Part shown: positions 1 through 12,307 of the stretch, in pieces | Layout of the letters: every line of letters starts with the position of its first letter | Numbering within the stretch: position 1 is the stretch's first letter | Source: Holophagaceae bacterium | GTDB taxonomy: Bacteria > Acidobacteriota > Holophagae > Holophagales > Holophagaceae | NCBI GenBank assembly: GCA_017859955.1 | Contig: JAFNAB010000007.1 | Span: forward strand, 1-43,505 | Length of the DNA stretch: 43,505 bases | Direction: 5' to 3' | Translations under genes and position numbers: made by a program | Notes under the pieces: generated by a model | The model's database searches: none | Told to the model about the DNA's origin: nothing | Seen by the model: the letters and a program-made list of their open reading frames with translations, nothing else

Positions 1-56
1 CCCGTGTTACGCGGGAAGAAGCAGGTTACCACGGAGACAGGCCGCCGCCAAGGGTT

Positions 57-920
57 GTGATTGCGGAGGAAGGAAGTGACAGAGATGATGAAGCCATGTC
101 ATCAGATCTGCATGCCCTGGCCTCGGAAGTCCTGAAACGCCTGGAAGGGAGCCCGCTCCCCGGGGAAAGCCCCCAGTTCCTGGTCTCCGATGGAAGACAC
201 TGCCTGCTGCGTACGGCCAAGGGCCTGCAAGAGATCCATTCTTCCTCCCTGCCCCCCCGCCTGGATCTGGCTCACCTCCTGGACCACACACTGCTGAAGG
301 CAACCGCCTCTGCCCCTGAGATCGACCAGCTCTGCGAAGAGGCCCTGGAGCATGGATTCGCGTCCGTCTGCATCAACCCCCTTTGGGTGAAACGCTGCGC
401 GGACTTCCTCAAGGGGAGCCGAGTCGGAGTTTGCACAGTAGTGGGCTTTCCTCTGGGAGCCAACACGCTTGTGACCAAGAGACAAGAGACCGAGGAGTCC
501 CTGATGAACGGCGCCCGGGAGGTCGATTTCGTAATGTCCCTGGGACACGCGAAGGTCGGCGCATGGAAGGACCTGCGCACCGAGTTCCGGGAACTTCGGC
601 GGATCACGGGGTCGGCGTGCCTGAAGGTCATCCTGGAAACCTGCCTGCTGGAAGAGGAAGAGAAGCGCATGGCCTGCCAGTTGGCCAGAGAGGAAGGCCT
701 GGACTTCGTAAAGACCAGTACCGGATTCTCTACCGGGGGTGCCACGGCCGAGGACGTGGCCCTGATGCGCCAGACCGTTTCAACGGCCTGCGGAGTCAAA
801 GCCTCCGGCGGCATCCGAACCTATGATTCGGCCATCAAGATGCTCCAGACAGGGGCAACCCGCCTTGGCGTCTCCGCCTCGCTTTCCCTGGTGAACTTCC
901 CACCGGAATCCGGGTACTGA
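57..920 (+). CDS. deoC: Deoxyribose-phosphate aldolase (DeoC)
   Basis: Class I aldolase that cleaves 2-deoxy-D-ribose 5-phosphate to glyceraldehyde 3-phosphate and acetaldehyde in cytoplasmic deoxynucleoside catabolism. The TIM-barrel begins near residue 70 (LDHTLLK). Catalytic residues are visible: the Schiff-base lysine in FVKTSTGF (about K219), the lysine in VKASGGIR (about K248) and the aspartate in EVDFVM (about D157). About 65 extra N-terminal residues precede the barrel, compared with the usual ~220-260 aa enzyme. The start is uncertain: GTG at 57 has only a weak AAGGG upstream, and the in-frame ATG at 96 lies 21 bases after a GGAGGAAGG stretch, further than usual. It is followed after 53 bases by mglB in the same direction, so co-transcription is possible, although no functional link to cell polarity is known. 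The family call is secure; the N-terminus is not. Confidence 0.93.
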   Translation: MIAEEGSDRDDEAMSSDLHALASEVLKRLEGSPLPGESPQFLVSDGRHCLLRTAKGLQEIHSSSLPPRLDLAHLLDHTLLKATASAPEIDQLCEEALEHGFASVCINPLWVKRCADFLKGSRVGVCTVVGFPLGANTLVTKRQETEESLMNGAREVDFVMSLGHAKVGAWKDLRTEFRELRRITGSACLKVILETCLLEEEEKRMACQLAREEGLDFVKTSTGFSTGGATAEDVALMRQTVSTACGVKASGGIRTYDSAIKMLQTGATRLGVSASLSLVNFPPESGY

Positions 921-973
921 TTCGTCACACGAGTGCGGTATGCTCATGAACAGAAACGCCTTTGGAGGAAATT

Positions 974-1471
974 GTGGCCAAACTCGATCTCGTCATGTTC
1001 GAGGAGGAGTACAACCAACTCCAGGAGATCATCGGCCGGCTACAGGTGGATTCCTCAAGCAAAGTCGTCTTCCTGGTGGACAAGAACGGCCAGCAGATTG
1101 CCGCCGCCGGTGATGTGCGCAGCATCGACGCCACCAGCCTTGCCTCCCTTACCGCAGGCAATGTGGCCGCCACGGATGGATTGGCCAAACTCATCGGTGA
1201 AAAGGAATTCAGTCTTCTCTTCCACGAGGGCGAGAAGGACAACCTGCACATCTCCATCGTAGGCAAGCGGGGGATTCTGGTGGTCATCTTCGACCAGAGC
1301 TCAAGCCTGGCCCTCGTTCGACTGCGCGTTAAAAAGGCGAGTCGTGAACTCCAAGAAATCTTCGAACGCGTGGAATACAGAGCCCAGGACCAGGGGGGCG
1401 AGAACGCTAAATTCGAGAGCCCTTTCACGGAAATCACCGACGAAGACATCGATCGTCTCTTCGGAGACTGA
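974..1471 (+). CDS. mglB: Roadblock/LC7 protein, MglB-like GTPase-activating protein
   Basis: A 165-aa Roadblock/LC7 protein. In Myxococcus, MglB is the GAP for the small GTPase MglA and marks the lagging cell pole. The core (residues ~1-115) has the alternating helix/strand pattern of the family, including VVFLVDKNGQQIAAAG and the later HISIVGKRGILVVIFD strand pair. The C-terminal 45 residues are charged and end in DRLFGD. I chose GTG 974 because GGAGG at 964-968 lies five bases before it; a TTG at 962 would place the ribosome-binding site inside the gene. mglA starts 13 bases after the stop codon, so the pair is almost certainly one transcript. The MglB role is inferred from this pairing, since Roadblock proteins alone are functionally diverse. 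Confidence 0.9.
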   Translation: MAKLDLVMFEEEYNQLQEIIGRLQVDSSSKVVFLVDKNGQQIAAAGDVRSIDATSLASLTAGNVAATDGLAKLIGEKEFSLLFHEGEKDNLHISIVGKRGILVVIFDQSSSLALVRLRVKKASRELQEIFERVEYRAQDQGGENAKFESPFTEITDEDIDRLFGD

Positions 1472-1484
1472 CCGGAGTAATTTC

Positions 1485-2069
1485 ATGACCTTCATCAACT
1501 ACGCGTCCCGAGAGATCAACTGCAAGATCGTCTATTACGGTCCGGGCCTCTGTGGCAAGACGACGAACATCCAGTGGATCTTCGAGCAGGCCAACCCCGA
1601 GAAGAAGGGCAAGCTGGTCAGTCTGGCTACAGAAACGGATCGGACGCTCTTCTTCGACTTCCTGCCCCTGGACATGGGTACGGTCAAGGGATTCAAGGTT
1701 CGCTTCCACCTCTACACCGTCCCTGGGCAGGTCTTCTACGACGCCTCCCGGAAACTGATCCTGCGGGGCTGCGACGGGGTTATCTTCGTTGCCGACAGCC
1801 AAGCGGCCCGCCTGGAAGCCAATATTGAATCCATCGCCAATCTGGCCACGAACCTGAAGGAGAACGGGTTCGACATCCGGACCATTCCCTACGTGCTCCA
1901 GCTCAACAAACGCGATATGCCCACCGCCGCCCCCGTGCAGGAACTGGAACAGCTCCTGCGCTTCCGCAACGAGCCCATGATCGAAGCCGTGGCAAACCGG
2001 GGCGTCGGTGTCATCGACACCCTCAAGGCCACAGCGCGCCAGATCCTCATGGACCTCCAAAGGAGCTGA
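1485..2069 (+). CDS. mglA: MglA-type small Ras-like GTPase
   Basis: A 194-aa cytoplasmic GTPase that in Myxococcus and relatives sets front-rear polarity for motility machinery and is switched off by MglB. The P-loop GPGLCGKTT spans residues 19-27, the switch II segment TVPGQ ends at Q82, and the guanine-specificity motif NKRD is at 141-144. The numbering coincides with characterised MglA (G21, Q82), and TVPGQ replaces the DxxG of eukaryotic Ras as expected for MglA. Start ATG 1485 has GGAG at 1474-1477. An upstream in-frame extension exists but would overlap mglB. The gene is followed by tRNA-Asn. In a flagellated cell with FlhF/FlhG, MglA could help place flagella, pili or chemoreceptors at a pole; that is inference. 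Confidence 0.95.
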   Translation: MTFINYASREINCKIVYYGPGLCGKTTNIQWIFEQANPEKKGKLVSLATETDRTLFFDFLPLDMGTVKGFKVRFHLYTVPGQVFYDASRKLILRGCDGVIFVADSQAARLEANIESIANLATNLKENGFDIRTIPYVLQLNKRDMPTAAPVQELEQLLRFRNEPMIEAVANRGVGVIDTLKATARQILMDLQRS

Positions 2070-2118
2070 AGACCGCTTGACGTCTGCATCTGCCGTGTTA
2101 AAGTAGTCTTTACCCAAT

Positions 2119-2193
2119 TCCGGCGTAGCTCAGGGGTAGAGCAATCGGCTGTTAACCGATCGGTCGGGGGTTCAAATCCCTCCGCCGGAGCCA
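2119..2193 (+). tRNA. tRNA-Asn (anticodon GTT)
   Basis: Full cloverleaf with encoded CCA. The acceptor stem TCCGGCG (2119-2125) pairs with CGCCGGA (2183-2189), followed by discriminator G and CCA at 2191-2193. The anticodon stem ATCGG/CCGAT encloses the loop CTGTTAA with anticodon GTT at 2151-2153. The T loop is TTCAAAT. It lies about 50 bases after mglA and is followed at once by a terminator. The gene-poor scar downstream fits the habit of mobile DNA of inserting next to tRNA genes. Confidence 0.97.
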
Positions 2194-2199
2194 GTCCAG

Positions 2200-2224
2200 A
2201 AGGCCCACCGAAAGGTGGGCCTTT
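2200..2224 (+). terminator. Rho-independent terminator after tRNA-Asn
   Basis: AAGGCCCACC, loop GAAA, GGTGGGCCTT: a perfect 10-bp stem with a stable GNRA tetraloop, starting seven bases after the CCA. The T tract is short (TTTG). It would end both the tRNA and any read-through from mglA. Confidence 0.85.
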
Positions 2225-2253
2225 GTGGTTTGAAGCAAAAAATGGCCGACAGA

Positions 2254-2448
2254 TCAACTTTTGCTCCCCAAAGGAAAAGGTTGGGCAAGCTGGTAGTTCT
2301 TCGGTGCCGCGACACATATCCTTTCCGCGTTGAGAACCATTACTTGCCTGCCGCAGACACTGTTCGACGCCTCCCAAAGCATGATGAGAGCTTCCCGGAC
2401 AGCCTCGTCATATAGCCTTGCCCAGCCAGAGCATCCAACATGATCCAA
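2254..2448 (-). mobile_element. Transposase/integrase remnant
   Basis: A minus-strand reading frame of 64 residues contains ARLYDEAVREALIMLWEAS followed by NSVCGRQ. From memory this resembles a segment of large DDE/integrase-core transposases, in which a stretch like 'YD..V..AL..LWEAS...CGKRL' precedes the catalytic domain. The resemblance stops abruptly after the CGRQ residues and the rest of the frame looks random, so at most a fragment remains. A repeat copy lies 140 bases downstream and could be an end of the same element. This is a recollection-based family call, with no intact catalytic residues to check. Confidence 0.45.
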
Positions 2449-2584
2449 TTATTTTACGACATATAAGGCCAATACACGGGCCAAGAGGAACCCGCCTCAA
2501 CGACCGCAATAATTTAATTAATTCGTCTTAAACCCAATAAATAATGCAATTATTATAACCCCACACCCAAATCCTCAGTCAAGA

Positions 2585-2699
2585 TATGCTTCCTGACCCC
2601 ACGCCGATGGCAGCGAAAAGTGGCCGCTTCAGGGCTCTTGTCTGACAGGTTATGGTTCCTAATGGGGGACATTTCATCCTTCCCCCCAAAGCCTTTTTG
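2585..2699 (+). repeat. Dispersed repeat, copy A
   Basis: About 115 bases that recur at 13997-14108 with roughly 85% identity by eye, in the same orientation. The best-conserved blocks are AGGGCTCTTGTC and the stretch around GACAGG...ATGGTT. Read on the minus strand, both copies begin with ATG and encode MSPIRNH.LSDKSPE, so the repeat may include the start of a small reading frame or the end of an insertion element. It sits beside a transposase remnant. Confidence 0.75.
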
Positions 2700-3155
2700 G
2701 TGTGAACCCAAAGTAGTACAACATTTGGACATGAATGCAAAGCAATTCCATGCTCCGGCAACTGCGGCAGGGTGCCGGTGCATCGAGCAAATCCGCCGTC
2801 TTTACCCAAAGGGCAGGACCCTTTCTCTACTAGATTGCGTATTTGATGACCAGATAAGGCGGCACATTGTTATGGGCCCGGCCTCCGCCTGCGGCTCTGG
2901 TTATCGGGGGGCAAAAAGCAATGAGCGATACAAAAATTATCAATAATACAAAATAGGTCGAACGCTTATGTTGAAACAACCGGTTATTTTGTGGATGCGG
3001 GATTAAACCCAAGGCCATGAGAGGTCGATCAGGCCGGTGTGCTTTCTTTGCATGCTGAGGTCCCATGACCAGCCTCCCCCCTTTTCCGGGCAAGCGGGTC
3101 CTTGCCAAGGCAGGGACGGAAGAGGGACTGCAGCCCGCCCGCAAGGGAAAACCCC

Positions 3156-5570
3156 ATGGGTGAGCGCGTCCGGATCCGGCCAGGCCTCAGGATGCCCAGC
3201 TTCGTCCAGGTGCTCTGGGTTGCACTGGCGTTCCTGATATTGGGGACCGGATATGCAGCCTCCTTGCAGGGGAAGGAGGCCAACATTCCACTCACGGGTG
3301 ACGAGAAGGCCTTCCTTGCGGGGAGAACGATTCGGATCGGGGTGGACTCGGCTCGCCCCCCCTTCGAGTGTCTCGATGCCCAGGGCGTATACAAGGGCAT
3401 CAGCGCGGCGTTCATCCAAGAGTGCGCCAGGAGGCTTGGGCTTCGGCTTGAGGTCGTTCCCGGACTGACGGTCGACCAGGCGGTCGCCAAGGTGGAGGCA
3501 TGCGAGATCGACCTCATCCCCAAAGTCACCCCCACAGCCGAACGCGGCAAGTTCCTTCTCTTCACGGCGCCCTACACCTCCTTCCCGTCGGTGATCGTCA
3601 GTCGAAGGGAGGCCAAGTCCATCAGGGGACTGGAGGATCTGGGTGGCCTGAAGATCGGGGTCCTGAAGGGACTGGTGGTGGAGGAGCTCCTCCGGGGGGA
3701 CCATCCCGAGCTGCCCCTCGTTGCGATCGCCAATATCAAGGATGCGCTCCTCCAGCTCTCCACGGGCAAGATCGATGTCTTCGTCGACAACCTGGGAACG
3801 GTCACCTACAACATCGACCAACTCGGACTGACCAACCTGAAGATCGCTGCCCCGACCCCCTACACCCACGACTTGGCCTTCGGGGTGCGGAAAGACATGC
3901 CCCTGCTCCGCTCCGCTCTAAACAAGGCCCTCGCGAGCCTGTCGAACGAGGAACGGGCGCTCATCAAGAACCAATGGCTGGGCTCGCCCGAGCCGAAGGG
4001 CATAGCCTGGACCGCCCTGCTCCCCTATGCCGGCGCCCTCGCCGGCCTCGCCCTGCTTCTGCTTGTGCGCAACTTCTACCTCCGGAAGGCCGTGCGGGAG
4101 CGCCAGCGGGTTCAGGGGGAACTGGAGGCCCACGCTCGCCTCCTGGAGTCTCAGGCACAGATCAAGGCCCAGCTGACCACGCTATCCGTCGGGCTTCAGA
4201 ACGCCCGCACTTACGAGAAGCTGGCCGAGGTCTGCCTCTCCCAACTCGCTCCCTTGACGGGCATGGCCTCCGGGTCGCTTCACATCCTGGAGGAAGAGGA
4301 GGGGATGCTTAGGTATGCGGGCGGGTACGGCCGGACCGGCCGCGAGCCCGAATCCCGATCGATTGGCTTCGGTCGCGGCTTGGTGGGGCAGTGCGCCCGG
4401 GACCGGGCTCCCGTCGAGCTCGTGGATCCCCAGGGCCTGCCCTTCACCGCCGCACTAGGATGCGGGGAACTGGTTCTTCACGAGCTGCTGATCCTGCCCA
4501 TCCAGCGGATGGATCGGGTGCTCGGGGTGCTTGCCCTTGCGACTCCGACCCGCTTCGAAGCGGAACACCGCCGCCTGCTGGAGGAGGTCCTGCCCATCCT
4601 GGCACTGAACCTGGAGATCCTCGCGGGGAACCTGGAGACGCAGCAGCTGTTGGAGCGAAGCCGGCATCAGGCCAGGATTCTCGCCGAAGCGGAGCAGAAG
4701 AGCCGCACCCTCCTTGACTCCCTCAGTGTGGGCATGTTGCTCATCGACCCGCGGCAGGGGGTTATCGTCGACACCAACCCCGTCGCCCTCCGGTTGATCG
4801 GTTGCACCCGAGAGGACCTGATCGGACAGCCTTGCGGCTGCGGAGGCTGCACCCGTGCGCTCCACCAGTGCCCGGCCCTGGACCGGGGCGAGCCTCTGGA
4901 GAATGCCGAGGAGATGGTGGGCCGCACCGCCGGGCGGCAGATCCCGGTGCTCAAGAACGTGGTGCCGGTGGTCCTGGGGGGGCAGGACTTCCTTCTGGAA
5001 AGCATCGTGGACATCTCGGCCCAGAAGGCGCTTGAGGGACAGCTGCGCGAATCCGCAGAGCGCCTCCAGGTTGCCTCTAACGCCCTCGTCCAAAGCCCCG
5101 TGTCCGTGATGATCACGGATTCGCAGGGCGTCATCGAGTACGTGAATCCCAAGTTCGAAGCCCTCAGCGGGTATGCTTCCGAGGAGATCCTCGGGCAGAA
5201 TCCGCGATTCCTCAAGTCGGGGCTGAATCCCCCCGAACTCTACGAGGCGCTGTGGACCACCATTCTCGCCGGCCGGGAGTGGTGCGGCGAGATCTGCAAC
5301 CGCAAGAAGAATGGCGATTTCTACTGGGAGCATGCCTCTATCTCCCCCATCCACGGGGAGGGAGGCCGGATCACCCACTTCGTGTCCGTCCGGGAGGACA
5401 TTACGGAGCGCAGACGCCTGGACGGAGAGATCCAGCAGCAACTGGAGGAGCTGGAGCGCTTCGCGCGCCTCACCGTGGATCGGGAAGAACGGATGATCGA
5501 GCTCAAGCAGGAGATCAACGCCCTGCTGGCCGAGGTCGGCCAAAAAGCACGCTACACCATCGTGGAATAA
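3156..5570 (+). CDS. Solute-binding-domain GAF-PAS-PAS sensor without kinase domain
   Basis: About 804 aa. Order: signal/anchor (~residues 10-35), a periplasmic family-3 solute-binding domain as in amino-acid-binding proteins (~50-285; IRIGVDSARPPFE, YTSFPSVIVSR), a transmembrane helix (~300-320), a GAF domain (~365-510), a first PAS domain with a cysteine-rich insert CGCGGCTRALHQC, a second PAS with a PAC segment ending VREDITERR, and a terminal coiled coil. There is no HisKA, HATPase, GGDEF or EAL domain, so it must signal through partners. The next genes start 14 bases downstream, and the large kinase of the cluster is the likely recipient. I chose ATG 3156 (AAGGGA about 10 bases upstream); TTG 3102 and ATG 3192 are alternatives. 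The ligand is probably an amino acid or other small polar solute (inference from the fold). Confidence 0.85.
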   Translation: MGERVRIRPGLRMPSFVQVLWVALAFLILGTGYAASLQGKEANIPLTGDEKAFLAGRTIRIGVDSARPPFECLDAQGVYKGISAAFIQECARRLGLRLEVVPGLTVDQAVAKVEACEIDLIPKVTPTAERGKFLLFTAPYTSFPSVIVSRREAKSIRGLEDLGGLKIGVLKGLVVEELLRGDHPELPLVAIANIKDALLQLSTGKIDVFVDNLGTVTYNIDQLGLTNLKIAAPTPYTHDLAFGVRKDMPLLRSALNKALASLSNEERALIKNQWLGSPEPKGIAWTALLPYAGALAGLALLLLVRNFYLRKAVRERQRVQGELEAHARLLESQAQIKAQLTTLSVGLQNARTYEKLAEVCLSQLAPLTGMASGSLHILEEEEGMLRYAGGYGRTGREPESRSIGFGRGLVGQCARDRAPVELVDPQGLPFTAALGCGELVLHELLILPIQRMDRVLGVLALATPTRFEAEHRRLLEEVLPILALNLEILAGNLETQQLLERSRHQARILAEAEQKSRTLLDSLSVGMLLIDPRQGVIVDTNPVALRLIGCTREDLIGQPCGCGGCTRALHQCPALDRGEPLENAEEMVGRTAGRQIPVLKNVVPVVLGGQDFLLESIVDISAQKALEGQLRESAERLQVASNALVQSPVSVMITDSQGVIEYVNPKFEALSGYASEEILGQNPRFLKSGLNPPELYEALWTTILAGREWCGEICNRKKNGDFYWEHASISPIHGEGGRITHFVSVREDITERRRLDGEIQQQLEELERFARLTVDREERMIELKQEINALLAEVGQKARYTIVE

Positions 5571-5584
5571 CAACGGGAGATCCC

Positions 5585-6109
5585 ATGTTCAAGGAACCGC
5601 GGCAGGAAACCCTCTTCGAATGGCAGATGCTCGGCGACATCGCGGCGGGCCGCCCCCACCTGGGCAGTACCACGGATGTTGCAGTCTACCGGCTGATGCA
5701 GTTCACTTTGCGGGATGTGATCATCCAGGAATTCGATCCGGTCACCGCGGATCGCCTTTACTACAAGGCCGGGGAATTGGCGGGGAAGCACTTCTTCCGC
5801 AACCTCATCACCCAAAGGAAGGACTTCCCGGCCTTCGTAAAGGAGCTGCAGGAGCTCCTGAGCACCCTGAAGATCGGCATCCTGAGGATCGAGAAGGCCG
5901 ACCTGGAACGGCTGGAATTCACGATGACCGTGGCCGAAGACCTGGACTGCTCCGGACTACCCATCAGCGAGGAGACCATCTGCACCTATGACGAGGGTTT
6001 CATCAGCGGACTACTCCAGGAGTTCGCAGGGCGGCCCTTCGAAGTGAAGGAGGTGGACTGCTGGTGCTCCGGTGACAGAGTCTGCCGCTTCGCTGTGCGT
6101 CCAGCGTGA
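5585..6109 (+). CDS. V4R (4-vinyl reductase) domain protein
   Basis: A 174-aa soluble protein. The C-terminal half has the V4R pattern: DCSGLPISEETICTYDEGF, followed by a cysteine cluster CWCSGDRVCRF near the end. V4R domains are small-molecule or metal-binding modules found in bacteriochlorophyll and aromatic-response proteins and in signalling proteins. The N-terminal half (ETLFEWQMLGDIAAGRP...) is of the type that precedes V4R in signalling proteins. GGGAG at 5575-5579 supports the ATG at 5585. It lies 14 bases after the receptor gene and 13 before the HAMP-like gene, so it is translated as part of the cassette. It is probably a sensory subunit feeding the downstream kinase; ligand unknown. 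Confidence 0.8.
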   Translation: MFKEPRQETLFEWQMLGDIAAGRPHLGSTTDVAVYRLMQFTLRDVIIQEFDPVTADRLYYKAGELAGKHFFRNLITQRKDFPAFVKELQELLSTLKIGILRIEKADLERLEFTMTVAEDLDCSGLPISEETICTYDEGFISGLLQEFAGRPFEVKEVDCWCSGDRVCRFAVRPA

Positions 6110-6122
6110 GCGGGGACGGACG

Positions 6123-6620
6123 ATGATCGAGGTTCACAAAGAGGACATCGACCGCCTCACCGAAGTCTTCGCCCATATCCTGGGCGGGAAACGGCCCGAG
6201 CGGCTCGAACTGCCTCCGGGCCATCCGGACAACGAATTCCGCCAGGTCGTGGAGTATGTCAACCGCTTCGTGGAGAGCTACAACGAGACCGCGGAACTGT
6301 CCTACCAGCTGGCCCGGGGAGAACTCAACGCCGAGCCACCCCGTGGGAGGAACGTGGTCCTGCAGTCCCTCAAGAGCCTTCACGCCAGTCTCCGGACCCT
6401 CACCTGGACCACCCAGCAGATCGCCCGGGGGGATTTCTCCCAGAAGGTCAACTTCATGGGGGATTTCTCCGAGGCCTTCAACCGTATGACAGAGCAGCTG
6501 AGGCAGTCCTTCGAGGAGCAGGAGAGGGCCGCCCGGAGGCTGCAGGAACAGGTGGACGAGCTGGCCCGGACCCGGCGGGCCATGTTGAACATCATGGAGG
6601 ATCTCAAGTCACCCAGATAA
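6123..6620 (+). CDS. HAMP-like/coiled-coil protein, possible truncated kinase front end
   Basis: A 165-aa soluble protein with no transmembrane helix. Residues ~85-125 ([20 protein letters not shown]) match the helix-turn-helix seen in HAMP-type linkers of hybrid kinases. A coiled coil follows and the protein stops at [15 protein letters not shown]. In many hybrid kinases a very similar [10 protein letters not shown] stretch leads straight into the HisKA helix, so this looks like the front part of a kinase whose catalytic half is absent or is now supplied in trans by the next gene. No frame change restoring a kinase was seen in the 80 bases after the stop. Its start is 13 bases after the V4R gene. 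A stand-alone adaptor role is the alternative. Confidence 0.7.
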   Translation: MIEVHKEDIDRLTEVFAHILGGKRPERLELPPGHPDNEFRQVVEYVNRFVESYNETAELSYQLARGELNAEPPRGRNVVLQSLKSLHASLRTLTWTTQQIARGDFSQKVNFMGDFSEAFNRMTEQLRQSFEEQERAARRLQEQVDELARTRRAMLNIMEDLKSPR

Positions 6621-6700
6621 CACGCCCGCTTTCTGAGGCGAGCCACCTCAGCCCATCCGCGAAACCCGCGGACCATTCCCCCATCCATTGCGAGTCGCCC

Positions 6701-11091
<4,391 letters not shown>

Positions 11092-11095
<4 letters not shown>

Positions 11096-12240
11096 ACGAG
11101 GACACCCGCCCCACAGTGCTAGTGGTGGACGATGCTCCAGACGACCTGAAGCTGCTGAGCGGGCTACTCAAGGAATGCCACCGCGTCAAGATCGCCAATG
11201 GCGGGGAGAAGGCCCTGGCCATCGCCCGATCGGAGCCTCTGGACCTAGTCCTCCTGGACATCCTGATGCCCGAGATGGACGGCTTCGAGGTGTGTCTGGC
11301 GCTCAAGCAGGACGCGCGACTGAGGGATATCCCCGTTGTCTTCATCAGCGCCCTGGACGATGTCTGGGACAAGGTCAAGGCCTTCCGCGTGGGAGGCGCC
11401 GACTACGTGACCAAGCCCTTCCAGGCCGAGGAAGTCCTCGCGCGGGTGGACTACCAGATCGAGCTCCGCCAGCTGCGACGACAGCTAGAGGACAGGAACC
11501 GCGACCTGAAGGAGGCCAACGCGAGACTCCAGGAGCTGGACCAGCTCAAGGCGAGCTTCACCGCGATGATGGTCCACGATCTGCGATCACCCCTCACGGG
11601 GATCCAGACCGTCCTGGACATTTACGAAACCCAGGGGTCGATCAGGCCGGAGTTCCTGGTGCGCTGCCGCCATTCCCTCCAGGACATCCTCTCCATGCTC
11701 AATGACCTGCTGGAGCTATTCCGCAGCGAGGGCAGGGAGATCCCCCTGGACTTCCGCAGGTTGGATCCCAAGGTCCTCTTGCAGGGCGTGCTGGATGCCT
11801 TCGCCCCCCGGGCCTCCGCGCGGGGGATCCACTTGAACCTTACGTGCCCCCAGCCGCTCCCCGAGATCGAGGTGGATCCACAGAAGGTGAACCGCATCCT
11901 TTCCAATCTCCTTGACAACGCGCTGAGGTTCACACCGCCTGGGGGCAACATCCTCCTGGACGCTTGCGAGGTGGACGGGAAAGGCGTCGACCTTGGGCTG
12001 CGCTGGCTGTCCATTTCGGTAACGGACACCGGCCAGGGCATCGTTCCGGAGCAGCTGCCCTACATCTTCGACCCCTACCGGCAGACCTCGAAGCATGATG
12101 CCGGACTGGGATTCGGGCTCGGCCTGGCAATCGTTCAGCGACTCATGGCCGCCCACCGCGGCCGGGTGACCGTGAGGAGCCAGATCGGCGTCGGCACGCG
12201 CTTCACCCTGCTCTTCCCCGTTTCCCCCGTCACCCCCTAG
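11092..12240 (+). CDS. Receiver-histidine kinase (REC-HisKA-HATPase)
   Basis: A 382-aa soluble protein. An N-terminal receiver has D13/D14 and phospho-acceptor D56 ([11 protein letters not shown]), and K in YVTKPF. A coiled coil (~125-155) leads to a HisKA domain with H162 ([12 protein letters not shown]) and a HATPase domain ([26 protein letters not shown]). Such proteins accept phosphate from an upstream Hpt domain and control their own kinase output. The start overlaps the stop of the hybrid kinase by four bases, pointing to stoichiometric production. The likely partners are the Hpt of the hybrid kinase and the REC-HD-GYP protein encoded 67 bases downstream. Confidence 0.9.
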
Positions 12241-12307
12241 CGCAAAGGGAACCCGCGCTTCCTTCCCTTGATACCGATCTGCCCCACCCCTCCAGGAGGC
12301 CCTTCCG

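Larger units (their letters stand above)
2225..3155. other. Gene-poor AT-richer interval downstream of tRNA-Asn
   Basis: About 930 bases with no convincing intact gene. It contains a minus-strand transposase-like remnant (2254-2448), an A/T-rich tract around 2440-2570, a dispersed repeat copy (2585-2699), and then about 450 bases of mixed composition in which I recognise no gene, terminator or riboswitch. Base composition and repeat content differ from the surrounding genes, which fits decayed mobile DNA next to a tRNA gene. I did not find a second copy of the tRNA 3' end that would mark an attachment site. The promoter of the gene starting at 3156 should lie in the last 100 bases, but no clear -35/-10 pair stands out. 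Confidence 0.6.

Noticed and set aside
3030-3155. Possible c-di-GMP (GEMM) riboswitch before the sensory cassette
   Set aside because: Paired GGGCAAG/GGCAGGG stretches are present, but the conserved GEMM core and tetraloop-receptor sequence are not.
2119-3155. Genomic island integrated at tRNA-Asn
   Set aside because: No direct repeat of the tRNA 3' end and no integrase gene were found in the window; only a scar is supported.
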